Positions 10,552-21,586 are shown, counted from the first letter of the stretch. The stretch is 32,362 nt of DNA from Perkinsus olseni (GCA_013115135.1 JABANP010000564.1:1-32362); one strand, 5' to 3'. The notes: generated by a model not told the origin, from the sequence alone. Made by a program: numbers and translations.

Positions 10552-13500
10552 TTAACGACCAGTGGCATTAGACCTCTTCAGGAGACTCAGTGTGATACCG
10601 AACACAGCTATACCGCCAACGATAAGACCAGCACCAAAATACAAATCCTCATTCGACCACCTCGATGGTGATGGTGGTTCTGATGGGCTGACCTCCACTT
10701 CCTCATAGGACACCTTCTCAGTAGGTGTGAGAGGCACACCGTGCGCAGTTGCTGGATCCACGCTCACTTCCGACGTCTCCGAGACCCCGTCAATATCACC
10801 AGTATGAAGCGTCGGTGTGACAGGCACTCTGCCGACCGGCTCAGTCAGCAAAGGCAGCTGCGGGAACTCGACCTCCCCTACATCATCTACCGGCGTTGGA
10901 GCCTCGGCACTGAGCATAGTTGGTGTAATCGGCACTCCATTACTCAATCGACGTTCACTCCGGGCCTCCTCGCTCGCATGTCTATGGATCATTCCAGAAG
11001 ATGCGCCCGCATCCACTACCGTAACTTCCGTAACTCCTCCTCGGGAAGGATGATCGCCTCCTTCCACCGCCATCTCGGCAGCCTCCTCAGCTACCTCGTC
11101 AACACTAGGGACGTCTACCTCAGAGAAAGAGGAGAATCGTATCTCCTCCCCTCCGTGCGGTGTCACATCAGCTTCGGCTACTTCTACCTCTTTACTCTCA
11201 TGCGTAGACGGGGTCACTACATCATCTTTCACTTTCTCCTTATCGTACTCCATCGCAGCTTCACTTTCGATAGTGTCCAATTTCTTCTCTTCACGGGCGA
11301 CGCCTTCGAGGGACTCCGTGTTGTGAGTGTCCTCTGTAAACTCTGCTGCGGCCTCAATAATAACATCATCCGTACCAGAAGGGGGCACCGCCTTCCCTAC
11401 ACACACATCTCCCTCTGACTCATCGGTCTGTGGGGTGCTGCTAGCAGTCTCTGCTGGTGTAGCAGCAGTCTCCGCTGGTGTAGCAGTAGTCTCCGCTGGT
11501 GTAGCAGTAGTCTCTGCTGGTGTAGCAGTAGTCTCCGCTGGTGTAGCACTAGTCTCTGCTGGTGTAGCACTAGTCTCTGCTGGTGTTGCTGTAGTCTCTG
11601 CTGGTGTAGTGGCGGCCTTCTCCGGTAGTGTAGTAGTGGCGGCCTTCTCCGCTGGAGGAGTAGCGGTTTCGGGTGTAGCGACAGCCTCTGCCGGTGTAGT
11701 AGTGCCAGCCTTCTCTCCTGGGGTAGTGTCGGCCTTCTCTGCTGGTGTAGTGGCGGCCTTCTCTCCTGGGGTAGTGGCGGCCTTCTCTCCTGGAGGAGTA
11801 CTTACCTTCTTCTTCCCATGTCTGTTATCTAAATGACCATAGTCATCCTCAAGCAGGCACCCTTCTTCACCCTTACGTCTCTTCCTTCTACTCTTGCCTC
11901 CAGTGTTGGACTCCTCAGGGGTACTCTTGCCCTCATTGTCATCACCATTGCTAGCGTTACTAGACTTATTGCGCTCATCTAACTTCTTCTGCAACCGTCC
12001 TCGAGCGGTCGATGAGGAAGCCGCCGACTCAACCACTACCGGAGCTCCGTCTAGCTGTGACGGGGTAACCTGACACGTCACATACCAGTCACAAGGATCG
12101 TCATGCCTAGAGCTCGGCAGCACTAATTCTACTACTACGACCATGGTTAGTCAGTCATCGCATTTACCTATGAGGTTGTTGCCCCTCATCCATGACACTT
12201 GCTACCAGCGGCACTACTACTGTAACTATTACCAGGCTCGGGTCCTTCAGTGTCTCCCTGGCCTCTTTCAGGTAATCTTCATTAATAATGCCAGTTTGCA
12301 GCATTCTAAGTCGCAGTTCCATAACAGCTCGGTCCATCTCTCGATCATCCAATCTCTTCTCTTCTTGTTGAGCTGCTAATAGGAATCCTGCTTGGGTAAC
12401 GTCACTACCATACTTCTGCTCCAACGCATTCACCTAATGAATAATAAGAATACATTTCAAAATCATCACCACCACGAGGCGTTCGGCGGCATTACCTTCA
12501 CATTGATGGCGAGCATCTTCAGCATCTCCTTATTGGATTCTTGTGTTTTCTCATCCTTTGCCTCAGGCACCTTAGATAAAAAGATGATGGCGGGAGGACT
12601 AGATCTCACGCCCTTCCGCATGCCGCACGGCAGAGATACCATTAGACCAGAATAGCACCTGAAACTCTTGGTCTCCCTCCTTAGCGGCCGACTTCAACAC
12701 TTCACAGAATTCTCGAACATACTTGAGCATCTGACACAATACAGATGTCATCCCAGTAAAAACGCCGCATGCCGGGATTGAACCATGGAGTTCCGGTTAT
12801 TACAATGTCCCGATCGGATAGTCCCTTGAGCTCCTCTAACTCAGGGGCCTCAATCCACTGCTCATCCTTCTTATCGATCTTCTCTCCTTTATTATTCTGC
12901 AATGGCCTCTGCACTACTGCCAATGTCCGAGTATGTCATTACCCGATCCATTCTCACAAATCCGGGGCCATCGAAGGTCTTAGGCAAATCATTAGTTGAA
13001 TAAGGACAGCACATATCCAGAGTATCCTCATCAGGGAACCGTACAATGTAACTGAAGATACCCATAACGTCACGCGCCACGAAATTTCCATGACGTATTA
13101 CGACACTGCATTCGAGTTGTCGTCCTTTCTCATCGGATGATCGGGTGCGAGGTCTATGTGCAGCACCATCGGATCAGCAGTTGTGTCCAGCTTGTAGGCC
13201 GCATCTTGTGCCTTGCCCATCACTGCTACGCGCATATCACCGTTATCGAAGAACTCCATTATCTACACACACACGTCAGCTGTGGGAGTCGAACCGGGGA
13301 CCTCCGGACTCCTTACCTGTTGGTATCCTCCGAGCTTTTCTGTAACCTTGCCCCGCCATCTTCCTATCAAAAGTTGCCTTTTCATGTTCTCTCGACAGGA
13401 TTCCAACGCTCCTGTCAACATCCCCTCAGGATCCTGAAGGAGACAACATCAACGATAACAATACCAGACGTCGTGTAGACCACTTCGCAGGAGTCCTTCG

Positions 13501-14079
13501 CGGCCTCGAGCTCGGCTACAGCGTCCTGATACCTAAAATCGGGCTAATGTCATGTACTGCTGACGAACGACTGATAGTTAGTACCTGTGTAGCCCCTCCA
13601 GCGCCTTAGCAACTCTGAAGTGTGCTTTGGCCCAGTGAGGGCTCAACTTAACGCACTGCTGTGCATCGGATAAGGCTTCCTCGAGCTTGCCAGCCAAAGC
13701 ATTGGCCGCCGAACGATTGGACCTGAACGTCAATAGGCATCCGGGGAGATATTGTCGGAATGCACATAATTCAGAACGAATCTACGCCGGTCCAAAGGGG
13801 ACTTTCGAATGATCGTTTTATGATATGTCCACACCCTAACAGTTCATTCATTGACAAGAGACCGTCTAGTATTACCAAGCGATGCTGTCCTCCGGTTTGA
13901 GCTCAATAGAGTTGGTATAACTGCTAACAGCATCCTCGATAGCACCACGCTCCTGAATAAGGAAGCTAGAGTAGAATCTCTGAAGCAGGTGTGACGGTTC
14001 GTCGTACGAGCTGTTCATTTCCGAGCTTTCTCCATCCCTCAGAGGTCGATGGGGACTCGTCTGACGATTTCGAAATCAT
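10552..14079 (-). CDS. TPR protein with Thr/Ala/Pro repeat stalk and C-terminal membrane anchor (939 aa)
   Basis: Twelve exons: 14079-14008, 13952-13876, 13722-13585, 13532-13484, 13433-13317, 13262-13105, 13051-12943, 12896-12804, 12730-12648, 12598-12496, 12433-12168, 12106-10552. Introns are 46-73 nt, one of 153. The sum is exactly 940 codons. Residues 15-110 form co-chaperone-type TPRs (KLGNEQLERGAIEDAVSSYT, then SNRSAANALAGKLEEAL). A beta-rich domain follows (IGRWRGKVTEKLGGYQQ, MEFFDNGDM, YKLDTTADP), resembling small lipocalin-like modules, then a charged helical part. The last exon holds TPAET-type heptads, acidic stretches and one C-terminal membrane segment (AGLIVGGIAVFGITLSLL) with a short basic tail, as in tail-anchored proteins. 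TAA directly precedes the ATG. The last exon could instead be a separate gene starting at 12144; the phase-true 61-nt intron argues against it. Confidence 0.75.
11445..11615 (-). repeat. 21-bp coding tandem repeat (Thr-Pro-Ala-Glu-Thr heptads)
   Basis: About eight copies of a 21-bp unit (plus-strand form GCTGGTGTAGCAGTAGTCTCC with small changes) encode heptads such as ATPAETT and ATPAETS in the last exon of the TPR gene. Longer, looser PGEKAATT and PAEKAATT units continue to about 11800. Such arrays usually vary in copy number. The plus-strand frame over them is an antisense shadow. Confidence 0.85.
12731..12803 (-). other. Short intron with tRNA-B-box-like block (copy B)
   Basis: Intron of 73 nt in the TPR gene, GTAATA to GTGTCAG. 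It contains CCGGAACTCCATGGTTCAATC, beginning six bases in; this aligns with a block in the intron at 13263-13316 (shared pattern CCGGA, TCC, GGTTCRA, TCCC). Confidence 0.6.
13263..13316 (-). other. Short intron with tRNA-B-box-like block (copy A)
   Basis: Intron of 54 nt in the TPR gene, GTAAGG to GTGTAG. After the donor comes CCGGAGGTCCCCGGTTCGAC followed by TCCC, matching copy B in order and spacing. The GGTTCGACTCC part equals a pol III B box, but no tRNA can be folded around it. Confidence 0.6.
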
Positions 14080-14766
14080 TTATGTGAAGAAACTGATGCA
14101 AAAGGGAATCTTTGGGTGATCCAAAATCGGTAGACGGTGAAAATCTAAGCGAAAGGGCGAAAATCTAAGCAAGAGGGCGAAAATCTAAAGAAGGAGAAAA
14201 ACTAAAGAGAAAAAGACCTAGTGGAGTACTGACCGTAACCCCCGTCAACCCGAAACCCGACTCAGGTCGCCCTTCGGGCGACCATCACCTCAAACCCGAA
14301 GGCCTAGGGTTATAGGTCATAGGTTATCCGAGAGTCAAAAGCGTAATCCCAATCCTCTCCCGGGCGAGCGAGAAACTTCTTTAGAGAGTACTTGATAGAG
14401 ATCGTGAACACAGCGTGCCGGAGGGTAATAATGATGGTGTGGTCCTGCGGTGAAGTGGATGGTAGATCGATCGATCGGCTAAAGCTGACGAGTTGTGGAA
14501 GAACGTGGAGGCCTTCCGAGCAGGGATGTATGAAGGCTTAGTTAAGGAATGGCATAATAGACAGTAGTAGTGCAGCGCACGCCGAAGGATACTGAGAGAA
14601 GTATCTTTCAAGATACTTCGACACGCGGACATATTATGATGATAAAGCTTTCGGTCATCGACATAGTGATCGAGCGTTCGGATACAACATTGGCAGTAAT
14701 ATCGTTATACTATTCTATCTTGTTCGTCTCGATCTCACTTGGATTTTCTTAAATATAGGTAAGGTT
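14080..14766. promoter_or_regulatory. Divergent intergenic region (TPR gene / PhyH gene)
   Basis: A 687-bp space between a leftward and a rightward start codon. It contains copy 1 of the 244-bp repeat, beginning 48 bp from the TPR start. A polypyrimidine-poor TTAAATATAGGTAAGGTT string lies just before the PhyH ATG. No open frame is convincing. Confidence 0.6.
14128..14371 (+). repeat. 244-bp dispersed repeat, copy 1
   Basis: Matches 23607-23850 base for base apart from one change (C at 14135, A at 23614). The first 80 bp are three to four tandem units of about 20 bp around GAAAATCTAAGC. The second part has repeated AACCCGAA strings, a perfect hairpin at 14265-14283 (GGTCGCCC-TTC-GGGCGACC) and CCTAGGGTTATAGGTCATAGG. 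No ORF, no terminal inverted repeat and no clear target duplication. Near-identity implies recent copying or selection. Confidence 0.95.
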
Positions 14767-16018
14767 ATGCCGTATCTAACCACGAAAGAAGCAATTGTCA
14801 CCACCTCGGACGAATCAGCAGCCTTCCCGGCGGCAGTTCCCCCTCCTCCGAGATTCGATTCCCTGGAAATAGCCACGGCACTTCGACAATGGGGAGTAGC
14901 GTTACTGCGACAGGCCATCAGTCCAGAAGAAGTGGAGAGACTGCAGAAAGTCTTTCATGTGAGTTAACAGGAATGTGGTATGCTAGTAAGTGAACCATAT
15001 TCTGCAGACTGATGGAGATAATGCAAGTCACATAGGAGTACAAGTATTGGCTCATGACGGCAATATCAAATTCGGAAGATTCGCACATTCGAGATTGCAT
15101 ATGTTACTCAGAGGTCAGGATACTATGCCTACTGAGCCATACATCATTAGAGTAGGTACCACCATGGAGCAGCCTACCACTGCCTGTAATAGATCATGGA
15201 TGGGGGTGTTGCACTCAGTAGCAGAGGATATGGCCGCGCAATTGGACGATGGTGCTGGAGAGAGGAGGAGGATGTAAACGAGTGCCGAAGCGTTGCACTG
15301 GAATAAGAGACTTTAGGTATCTTGCCGACGTTCGGTTGGTGGCTGTAGACCACGGGTCCCCTCCAGAAAGGCATTTCCATGCCGATAATGGCGCAGCAGG
15401 ATTTACCGTACTGCTACCACTTACAGACAGGGATGCCAAGCTAGGTGGTAGAGGTTGGTGATTATGTTTAGTAGTGATGGGAGGGCGCAGCAGGTACGCA
15501 AGTTTTATTACCCGGTACGCATATCCTCTCCATCGGTGATGGCAGTCTGAGCTCCCTCATTGAGAGGTTGCGGACCTACTCTCGACGTTTTACGATGTCG
15601 GGAGGCTCCCTGAAGGTTCATGAACTGTAGGGTGCATCGGCATCTCCAGTGTGTATCATTGGGACAGGTATCCTGATGGCTGTTGGCGAGCTGGCGATGC
15701 TCTTATATTAGACAGTCGTACTCTTTATCGGGGAGAGCACAGTGTTGTCTTCAAACCTGGTACTATTGCTATTACTCTCCACTCATCATACTCCTAGTCC
15801 CTAGGTGTTATGCTCGTCTTCCGCTATGACTTTGAGGGTTATGAGGCGCCAGGCATCACCAACATGCAGCGGAAGGTGAAGTTACGCTCCTCTTAGTTTT
15901 GTCGCAGATCTACCAGCAGGTTCTCTTCAAATTTGGATACCTTGCCAACCTCATTGGATCGTATCTTTATCGTCCTTGGCTGCCTGCGCCATCTACTGAG
16001 GATGGTATTATATCATGA
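14767..16018 (+). CDS. Phytanoyl-CoA dioxygenase (PhyH)-like 2-oxoglutarate/Fe(II) oxygenase (334 aa)
   Basis: Seven exons: 14767-14958, 15008-15251, 15283-15453, 15491-15596, 15650-15759, 15805-15875, 15908-16018; introns 49, 31, 37, 53, 45 and 32 nt, total exactly 335 codons. Known family chemistry is hydroxylation using Fe(II) and 2-oxoglutarate. Seen: the HxD iron motif at His178-Asp180 in HFHADNGAAGF, then the typical GTQVLLPGTH turn, GDALILDSRTLYRG where the distal His of HRG is expected but Tyr264 stands, and FRYD with the likely 2-oxoglutarate Arg281. The second and fourth junctions are chosen by phase only; a 73-nt alternative exists for the second. No signal peptide. It converges with the nucleotidase gene. 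Substrate unknown. Confidence 0.75.
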
Positions 16019-16339
16019 TGTGTGACCACGTGATGTTTCTGATGAATATTCTCACAATTATCGTGTTGATGAGTAGAATTGATCCAAACGCCTAAGGATT
16101 ATTTGGAAGCACAAACGTCCCTCGTACAGCGTACGGCGGCTGATGTATCAACTACCCTTGACTCGCTGGTATACTCAACTCCACACCGACTAGTTAACGC
16201 TCAAAACTCGAGTGATGCTAACTATGTACAAATGAGGCCGAGCCAGCACAAGGAAATAAGGACAAAAAAGGAACATAAGTTGATAAACAAGTTCATGAGA
16301 ACGATTTGATGGGGGTTCCATCAAGGCATCACAGACTTT
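16019..16339. other. Convergent 3' intergenic space
   Basis: 321 bp between the stops of the PhyH-like gene (+) and the nucleotidase gene (-). A plus-strand frame without ATG spans most of it but has no support. It probably holds both 3' UTRs. Confidence 0.5.
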
Positions 16340-19098
16340 CTAATGCATCGCCAGAATAGTCTGAGGATTTATCGCAGCCCCACGCAACTCCTCTTGTGAC
16401 GCTGTTGTGTCCGACTCATCCTCGAAGAGCATCATGACTTGGGGAGCGGCTTGTTTGGTAGACCATCGTCGTACTGGAAGGTTAGCCACCTTCATAGACT
16501 GCAAGTCCGGGTTGGTTATACCATACTTATCCATATCCTCGACGTGCTCTCCTCCCACTAACCAAGCAGAGGGTAGAGCGAATGCTGCAGAGGCTGCTCC
16601 TGATGCCATGGCAGTGGTCTTATCAACAACAGGAACGCCCTTGGGGGTCACTTCCTCTTCACTCCATACATGAACTGATCGCTCAGGGACGGTGTCCTTC
16701 AAAGTAGCCCAACATGTCGGAGTAACAGCTGGAGCAGCGAGCATTCGAGCTTCTACGAGAAGATGGGCGCATGAGAGACCAGTACCATGGCATAGCTGAC
16801 CATCACCCTTCTGCCACAACATACAATAGGACCCGCTTGACTTACTACTGCAGTACTGATCTGCAGCTGCGATGGAGTTCGCGGTGTAAGACGTACTGGG
16901 TGACTTGGTTGTTGTAGTGGAAGTATCGATAAAACCACAATCGGTCCACGGGCGTTCACGATCGAGGTAGTCGAAGAAGTCCTGACCAGGGGGGCAGTTG
17001 AATGTGGTTGCCTCGCCGCCGTTGAGGTCTACTAGACCTGGTCTAGAGTGAAAGCATCAGCTCCTCGTCGACATAGATCGGACATTTGGGATAGGTAGAA
17101 GGAGCGTCGTAGCATGGGGGCGTCGTTAGGAGAATACCTAGCGTTATAATCTGTAACAGTGATCTTCACTATGGTCATTGGATCCACCTTCCAACCATCT
17201 TGAGAAGTCCAGATAGTCTCGCCGCACTTGAGAGTAGGATGACCACAGTCAGTAGCTGTACGATCAACTATTCCAGCCATATGACTGGTACCAGTGAACC
17301 TTATTGAAGTAACACCATTGTGATCTTCTGCAGCGGGGTCCATCTCCACCTCAAACCCTGCAGTTACCGCACGACGAGGTGGTCGGATGTCAGACGAACT
17401 GGACTGCTTGTTCATGGCAACTGGTGCAGAGTCGAGGACAAAGCCGAAGAGCTCCAATAAGGACATATCATAGCTGACCATACCATCAAGGAAAGGGTTC
17501 TCCTCATACAAGTCTAGCTCAGTGAGGGGTATCCTCTCCGTGAAGTTCTGACTGAGGGCGTAACGGATGTTACCGCAGCTCAATGCTGCAATGTTAGCAG
17601 ACATATTGCGCATATAAAGATCGCTCAACATGTTGCCGACGCGTGACTCGTCACTGCAGATATCAGCGGTATCGTAGAAGCCTTGGAAGAGGAGGTTGTC
17701 CATGTTAGTGTTGGCAAGTGGCTTGATAGGCTGCACCCAGTGGCTCCAAGTCTGCATAACATTGTTATTCCACCAATCCTCATCCTCGGTACCAACAAAG
17801 CGATGACCGCATTGATCATCTAGGACCGGCAAAGCATGAGCGTATCTTAGCTTGCCGTTGGGATGCTCGGCGTCGAAGTCGAATACCATTCTACCGAGCA
17901 TTTGACCATCCATACCCATCTTCCATATCGGGGTAACAACCTCCGGGTTAGTGGGATGATGAAGATTCAAAAAGGCCGGGAAATGGTCATGACCAGCCAG
18001 TACGGCATCCAGTTTTAGACCCTGCTCCACCACAGCTTCTCTCCACATGAGAACATCATAGCCAACACATTGATGAGTGAGCATAATAACAAGATTGCAC
18101 CCGTCGTCGTTCATCTCTCTGATACTCTTCACAGCGGAAGGGATCATATCCGTGAACCATACGTTGGTGTGGCCCGCAATAGCCTGAGCAGCCGAAGTCT
18201 CAGTGGTTCCAGCGAAACACACTTTGCTCTTCTTCACCATCTTATACCAGTAGTTGCCAGAGGGCGCGTAGAAGGCGTCATCATCGGTACCAAAGACCTT
18301 TTCATTACGACCAACAGTAGCATTAACAAAAGATACCTCTTGAGGGACCTTAAGGTCGGAGCCCAACAGCGAGGTTTTGGCCTCATCGGCATAAACGTTA
18401 TTGCCGAGGTAAAGGAAATTACCAGTAGCCATACTCCAGGCCACACAATTATTGTTATACTCAGGGTGCTCATCCATGTGGGCCACTGGGCATTTATCTT
18501 TGAACTGGAATTCATGATTACCGAATGCTACAAGATCCACCTCACCAGCATTCATCATATCGATCATGTGCTCACCATAGGTAACAGAAGAGAGGTAGGA
18601 CATGGCCACGAAGTCGCCAGGCAACATACTGATGTACTCATCGGTGTCAGCGGTTTTACCGATATACTTATACGTTCCCGCCATTTGAGCAGTGTTGCCC
18701 CATTTAGTAGAAGGGTCCCGTACCTTCTCGTCGAATGCAGAAGCATGAACACAACCACTATCATCACTGGTCATGATAGCCCCACCGGTGTAAGGTAGGT
18801 TAATATCATACATCTTCTCAATGGCGGCTTCCGGCATACCAAGAGCAGCCGCTTTGCCGTAGCAGGCATCACCATCTTCTTCGCACAGCTTGTAGAAATC
18901 CTCGGAAGGGGTGCCCTCGAAGTAGTAGCCATTACCAGAGAAAGGCCGAGCATACATTGAGTAAACGTCATTGGTGGTGCCTATAGTAATCGAGGCGTGG
19001 TAATCGTTCTCTGAGCTCTTGGCCAGAAATGGTGCTGCCGCTGCGGCGAAGAGGGGCAGAGTCTGCTGGATGAGGAGCAGATGATTTGCTGATACCAT
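16340..19098 (-). CDS. Secreted 5'-nucleotidase/metallophosphatase family protein (905 aa)
   Basis: Exon 1 19098-17084 and exon 2 17042-16340 join across a 41-nt intron (GTCCGA...CTCTAG) at exactly 906 codons. The start is ATG 19098, giving a signal peptide (MVSANHLLLIQQTLPLF, Ala-rich, cut near residue 26). Metallophosphatase signatures: TTNDVYS (residues 41-47), GDFVAMSYLSS (161-171), GNHEF (193-197), LTHQ (340-343), GHDH (369-372); then a 5_nucleotid_C-type domain (ESRVGNMLSDLY, CGNIRYAL). The family usually has TNDxH at the first motif; here Tyr46 replaces that His. Exon 2 adds about 230 residues with Cys pairs and Thr/Ser linkers, longer than standard 5'-nucleotidases. Likely extracellular or surface phosphohydrolase, perhaps for purine salvage (inference). 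Long plus-strand frames here are shadows. Confidence 0.85.
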
Positions 19099-19099
19099 A

Positions 19100-19140
19100 C
19101 TAAACAGAGGTACCAAATGACTGATCAAAATCAAACTCAC
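19100..19140 (-). other. 41-nt intron in the 5' UTR of the nucleotidase gene
   Basis: GTGAGT at the right end and CTGTTTAG at the left end on the minus strand, ending one base before the ATG at 19098. It is the same length as the coding intron of this gene. An automatic caller using GTG as start would run through it and add 14 false residues. Confidence 0.7.
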
Positions 19141-20274
19141 GTGCAGCTTCCCTCCTCAGACTTCTATTCCGCACACACGCAGTAGCCCGAACACAACCAA
19201 CCTAGCGTAGCGTCGCGCTCGGTTTAGCTGAGGCCCGTCTATCGTGCTGATGTCGCCCCTCACTTCTTCACCTTACCCGGTGAGGATGCCCATTGTGGCC
19301 TATCATTTGCTAATATATCATCTTCGACTAAAGCTTGGCCTAGGTAGACCAGAGAAACCCTAATTCATGCGAGTAGTCGATAACTTAGTCCAACAAACGA
19401 GACCTAGGAGACAGCGATTGTGTTGATCCGCTGGGAGGCGTCGAACCATGCTTGATCTAGCGCCTCTGTTCATCGCCTTAGAACGTGGTATGTTAAGAGA
19501 AGTAAGGGCGGCATTCGAGTGAGGCTTGCGCTGATGCACAACTGAGTTGAGTGCCTTCCATCTGACGAATCCTTGGTACGGCCGGGAACGTGACTATCGC
19601 TGGCTCGGATTTACCGCTTCAACTTACAGCTGTAAGTACTACTGACTCACTAGCCCATTCCATTTCTCACAACTTTAAATAACGTATTATATTAATCACA
19701 ACGGTGTTGAGCATTCGCCGTTCATCTCTCCCTCGATAAGTTCATGCATCCACGAGAGGTCCTTTGCGATTGGTATTGATCTTCATCGGAGTGGGCATCA
19801 CTAGACACGTGGTTCACAGCTCTGTATCGTACTGTATCAAGCTTACTTGGTAGTAGCTGCTACTACTGCGGGATTCCCTTCGGACCCCAACTCACCAACG
19901 CAACTCACGAGGGTTGACGGCGGTTGATTGCGCCAAGGCTGTGAAGCAACTTCTGAGGAATTGGCCTTCTGCTTGAGGAACCTATTTTGTTCCCTATGAG
20001 ACTAGAAAAATGGTCGTTCCATATTCTATGGACATTAGAACTTGGAGCGACCTCTCGAACGCCTCGGAAAAACAGCTACTCGGAAGAAGCTGATTTCTAA
20101 TAATGTTGCGTAATAGGTAGATAATCTATAGGTAATCTCACGACCAGTTAGATCCAAGGGTGAAATCATGAGTCATAAAGTAAACTAGCGATGGATATAA
20201 TCCCGTAGGGCTTTCATGAGTTATCTAATGTCTCTGCTGGATGGATAAGTACCATAGACTACCGTGACTGACGG
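19141..20274. other. Intergenic, nothing recognised
   Basis: No ORF, repeat or RNA fold that I can support. It includes the upstream region of the nucleotidase gene. A GGTTCGACGCCTCCC string on the minus strand near 19440 resembles the B-box blocks seen elsewhere, without a foldable tRNA. Confidence 0.4.
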
Positions 20275-20505
20275 TTAGAAGACCGAGTCATCGCCATCAG
20301 ACATTACACCTTTGGGGCATCCCCAGCAATCGCATTCCCAGGGCCACTCAGGGGAGGCATCGCAGTAACAACCCTTTGCATAGCACTCAGGCTTACAAGC
20401 TTGATAGCACGCTCCGTGCAAGCGACAGAGATTCTTCGACCCATCCTGGCCATGAGCCGAGAATAAGGAGAGGATGGTGAAGACCATGCAGATAGCGTTG
20501 AGCAT
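20275..20505 (-). CDS. Small secreted cysteine-rich protein (76 aa)
   Basis: ATG at 20505 opens a signal peptide (MLNAICMVFTILSLFSAHGQ) followed by about 56 residues with nine cysteines in a dense pattern (CxxxxxxC, CxxxC, CxxxxCxC, CxCxxC) and an acidic C-terminus ending DGDDSVF. No intron. The odd Cys count suggests one free Cys or a dimer. No family recognised; extracellular disulfide-rich function is an inference. Upstream, TTTCTGTTCTACAG about 30 bases before the ATG looks like a splice acceptor, consistent with a 5' UTR intron or spliced-leader addition. Confidence 0.65.
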   Translation of the reverse strand: MLNAICMVFTILSLFSAHGQDGSKNLCRLHGACYQACKPECYAKGCYCDASPEWPWECDCWGCPKGVMSDGDDSVF

Positions 20506-21033
20506 TGCCAGATGGGAGGGATGAAGGAAAATGGTCTGTAGAACAGAAAGTGTGTTGCCTTCAAGATAACCCCATTAGTAGACATCATAGTGTGCCAGTG
20601 GCCCACAATGGGAGTCACATTGTGGACCTCTGACCACTCCCATGATGGAAGCTGCTCAGGACTCCCGAGTCAGGAGGCTCCATTTCGCAAGCCATATATG
20701 TGACTCTCGTCTTTATCGGTTGTTCACTCATATGATGACTTAGCTTAGCTAATTCAACCCTCGATGTCACGCACGCACGCACCGGGATATCTCTTAACGC
20801 GAACAAGAGTAACCATCTTCAAGATATATTCCCCTGTATGAATCGTCCACCCCGCCGACTTACTTTCGGGTCCTTCTGACTCAGAAGTTCTGAGGAACTG
20901 ACATCGCGGGAGCACTGGCAGCCTCTTAGCCCGTTTCGCTCACCGCTTACCCGAACTACGTCACCGTGACGCACGCCACGTAGTGGCTAAGGGTGGTGCT
21001 CGGATAAACTCTTCATCATGCAATTCAAAATAG
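20506..21033. other. Intergenic, nothing recognised
   Basis: Contains the leader region of the small secreted protein. Other minus-strand frames here have no start context or motif. Confidence 0.4.
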
Positions 21034-21586
21034 TTATCGACTCAATATCGTTATGGGAATACCCAGGCTGTGAGTGGACCAACCCCCGGTCGGCGCATCA
21101 TCATCAACAGCATAGCTGATCGCTGCTGTCTCCCGGCTCTCACTAGGAGACAGTTGTGGCGTACGTTGTAGTTCCCAGCTAATCTGACGTGTGCACGCAT
21201 CAGAGCTACTAGATGCACGCAGCGCGTTTGAGTTCCTCGCGAGAATGGAGTTCCCCTGATAATTCGTCGTGGCTTCCTCACCAATCGTTGCCATCCTCGT
21301 CAACCGCAGCCTAAGCGATCGAGAGTATCGGTTTGATACACTTCTTGGGTCGAGAGAAAATCGGAGCAAGTCAGCTGAAGGAGGGAGCCGTGTCCGTGCG
21401 CACGAGGCAGTGTTCGTCGCCGAGGTGTCCATCGCAAGGGACGTCCAAGAGATGTTTTAGACCCGTCCGTATGTCGCTCGAGGGGTAGCCTCGTAGGAGT
21501 GCATCCCACTTGAATGATCGCTTCGCATCACGCTCTCTTCCCCCAGTGTTACGTGAGGTCGCGGACGGAAGGTTGACATTTATCAA
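21034..21586 (-). CDS. Candidate Ser-rich protein, exon structure unresolved
   Basis: Two overlapping minus-strand frames look protein-like: one starting near 21586 (PSATSRNTGGRERDAKRSFK), the other 21432-21034 from an ATG (MDTSATNTASCARTRL) through a Ser/Thr-rich part to LGIPITILSR and stop. They probably belong to one gene joined by a short intron near 21430-21290, where a GTGAGG donor-like site occurs. No domain recognised and no signal peptide. Confidence 0.35.

Noticed and set aside
11327..11836. 169-codon plus-strand ORF rich in Val/Ala/Ser/Gly
   Set aside because: It is the antisense of the Thr/Pro/Ala/Glu repeat in the TPR gene; its regularity comes from the 21-bp repeat.
13263..13316. 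Possible tRNA gene from GGTTCGACTCC
   Set aside because: No acceptor, D or anticodon arm can be drawn, and the block lies wholly inside a phase-consistent intron.
15797..15799. In-frame TAG in the PhyH-like gene, considered as stop-codon readthrough
   Set aside because: A 45-nt GT-AG intron (15760-15804) removes it and joins KPG to VMLVFRYD as expected for the family.
17032..17083. Frameshift at the end of the nucleotidase main ORF, considered as a pseudogene sign
   Set aside because: A 41-nt GT-AG intron restores the frame into a 230-residue open tail; the total is an exact multiple of three.
18070..18798. 242-codon plus-strand ORF
   Set aside because: Antisense to the conserved metallophosphatase region of the nucleotidase gene, which has clear family motifs on the minus strand.
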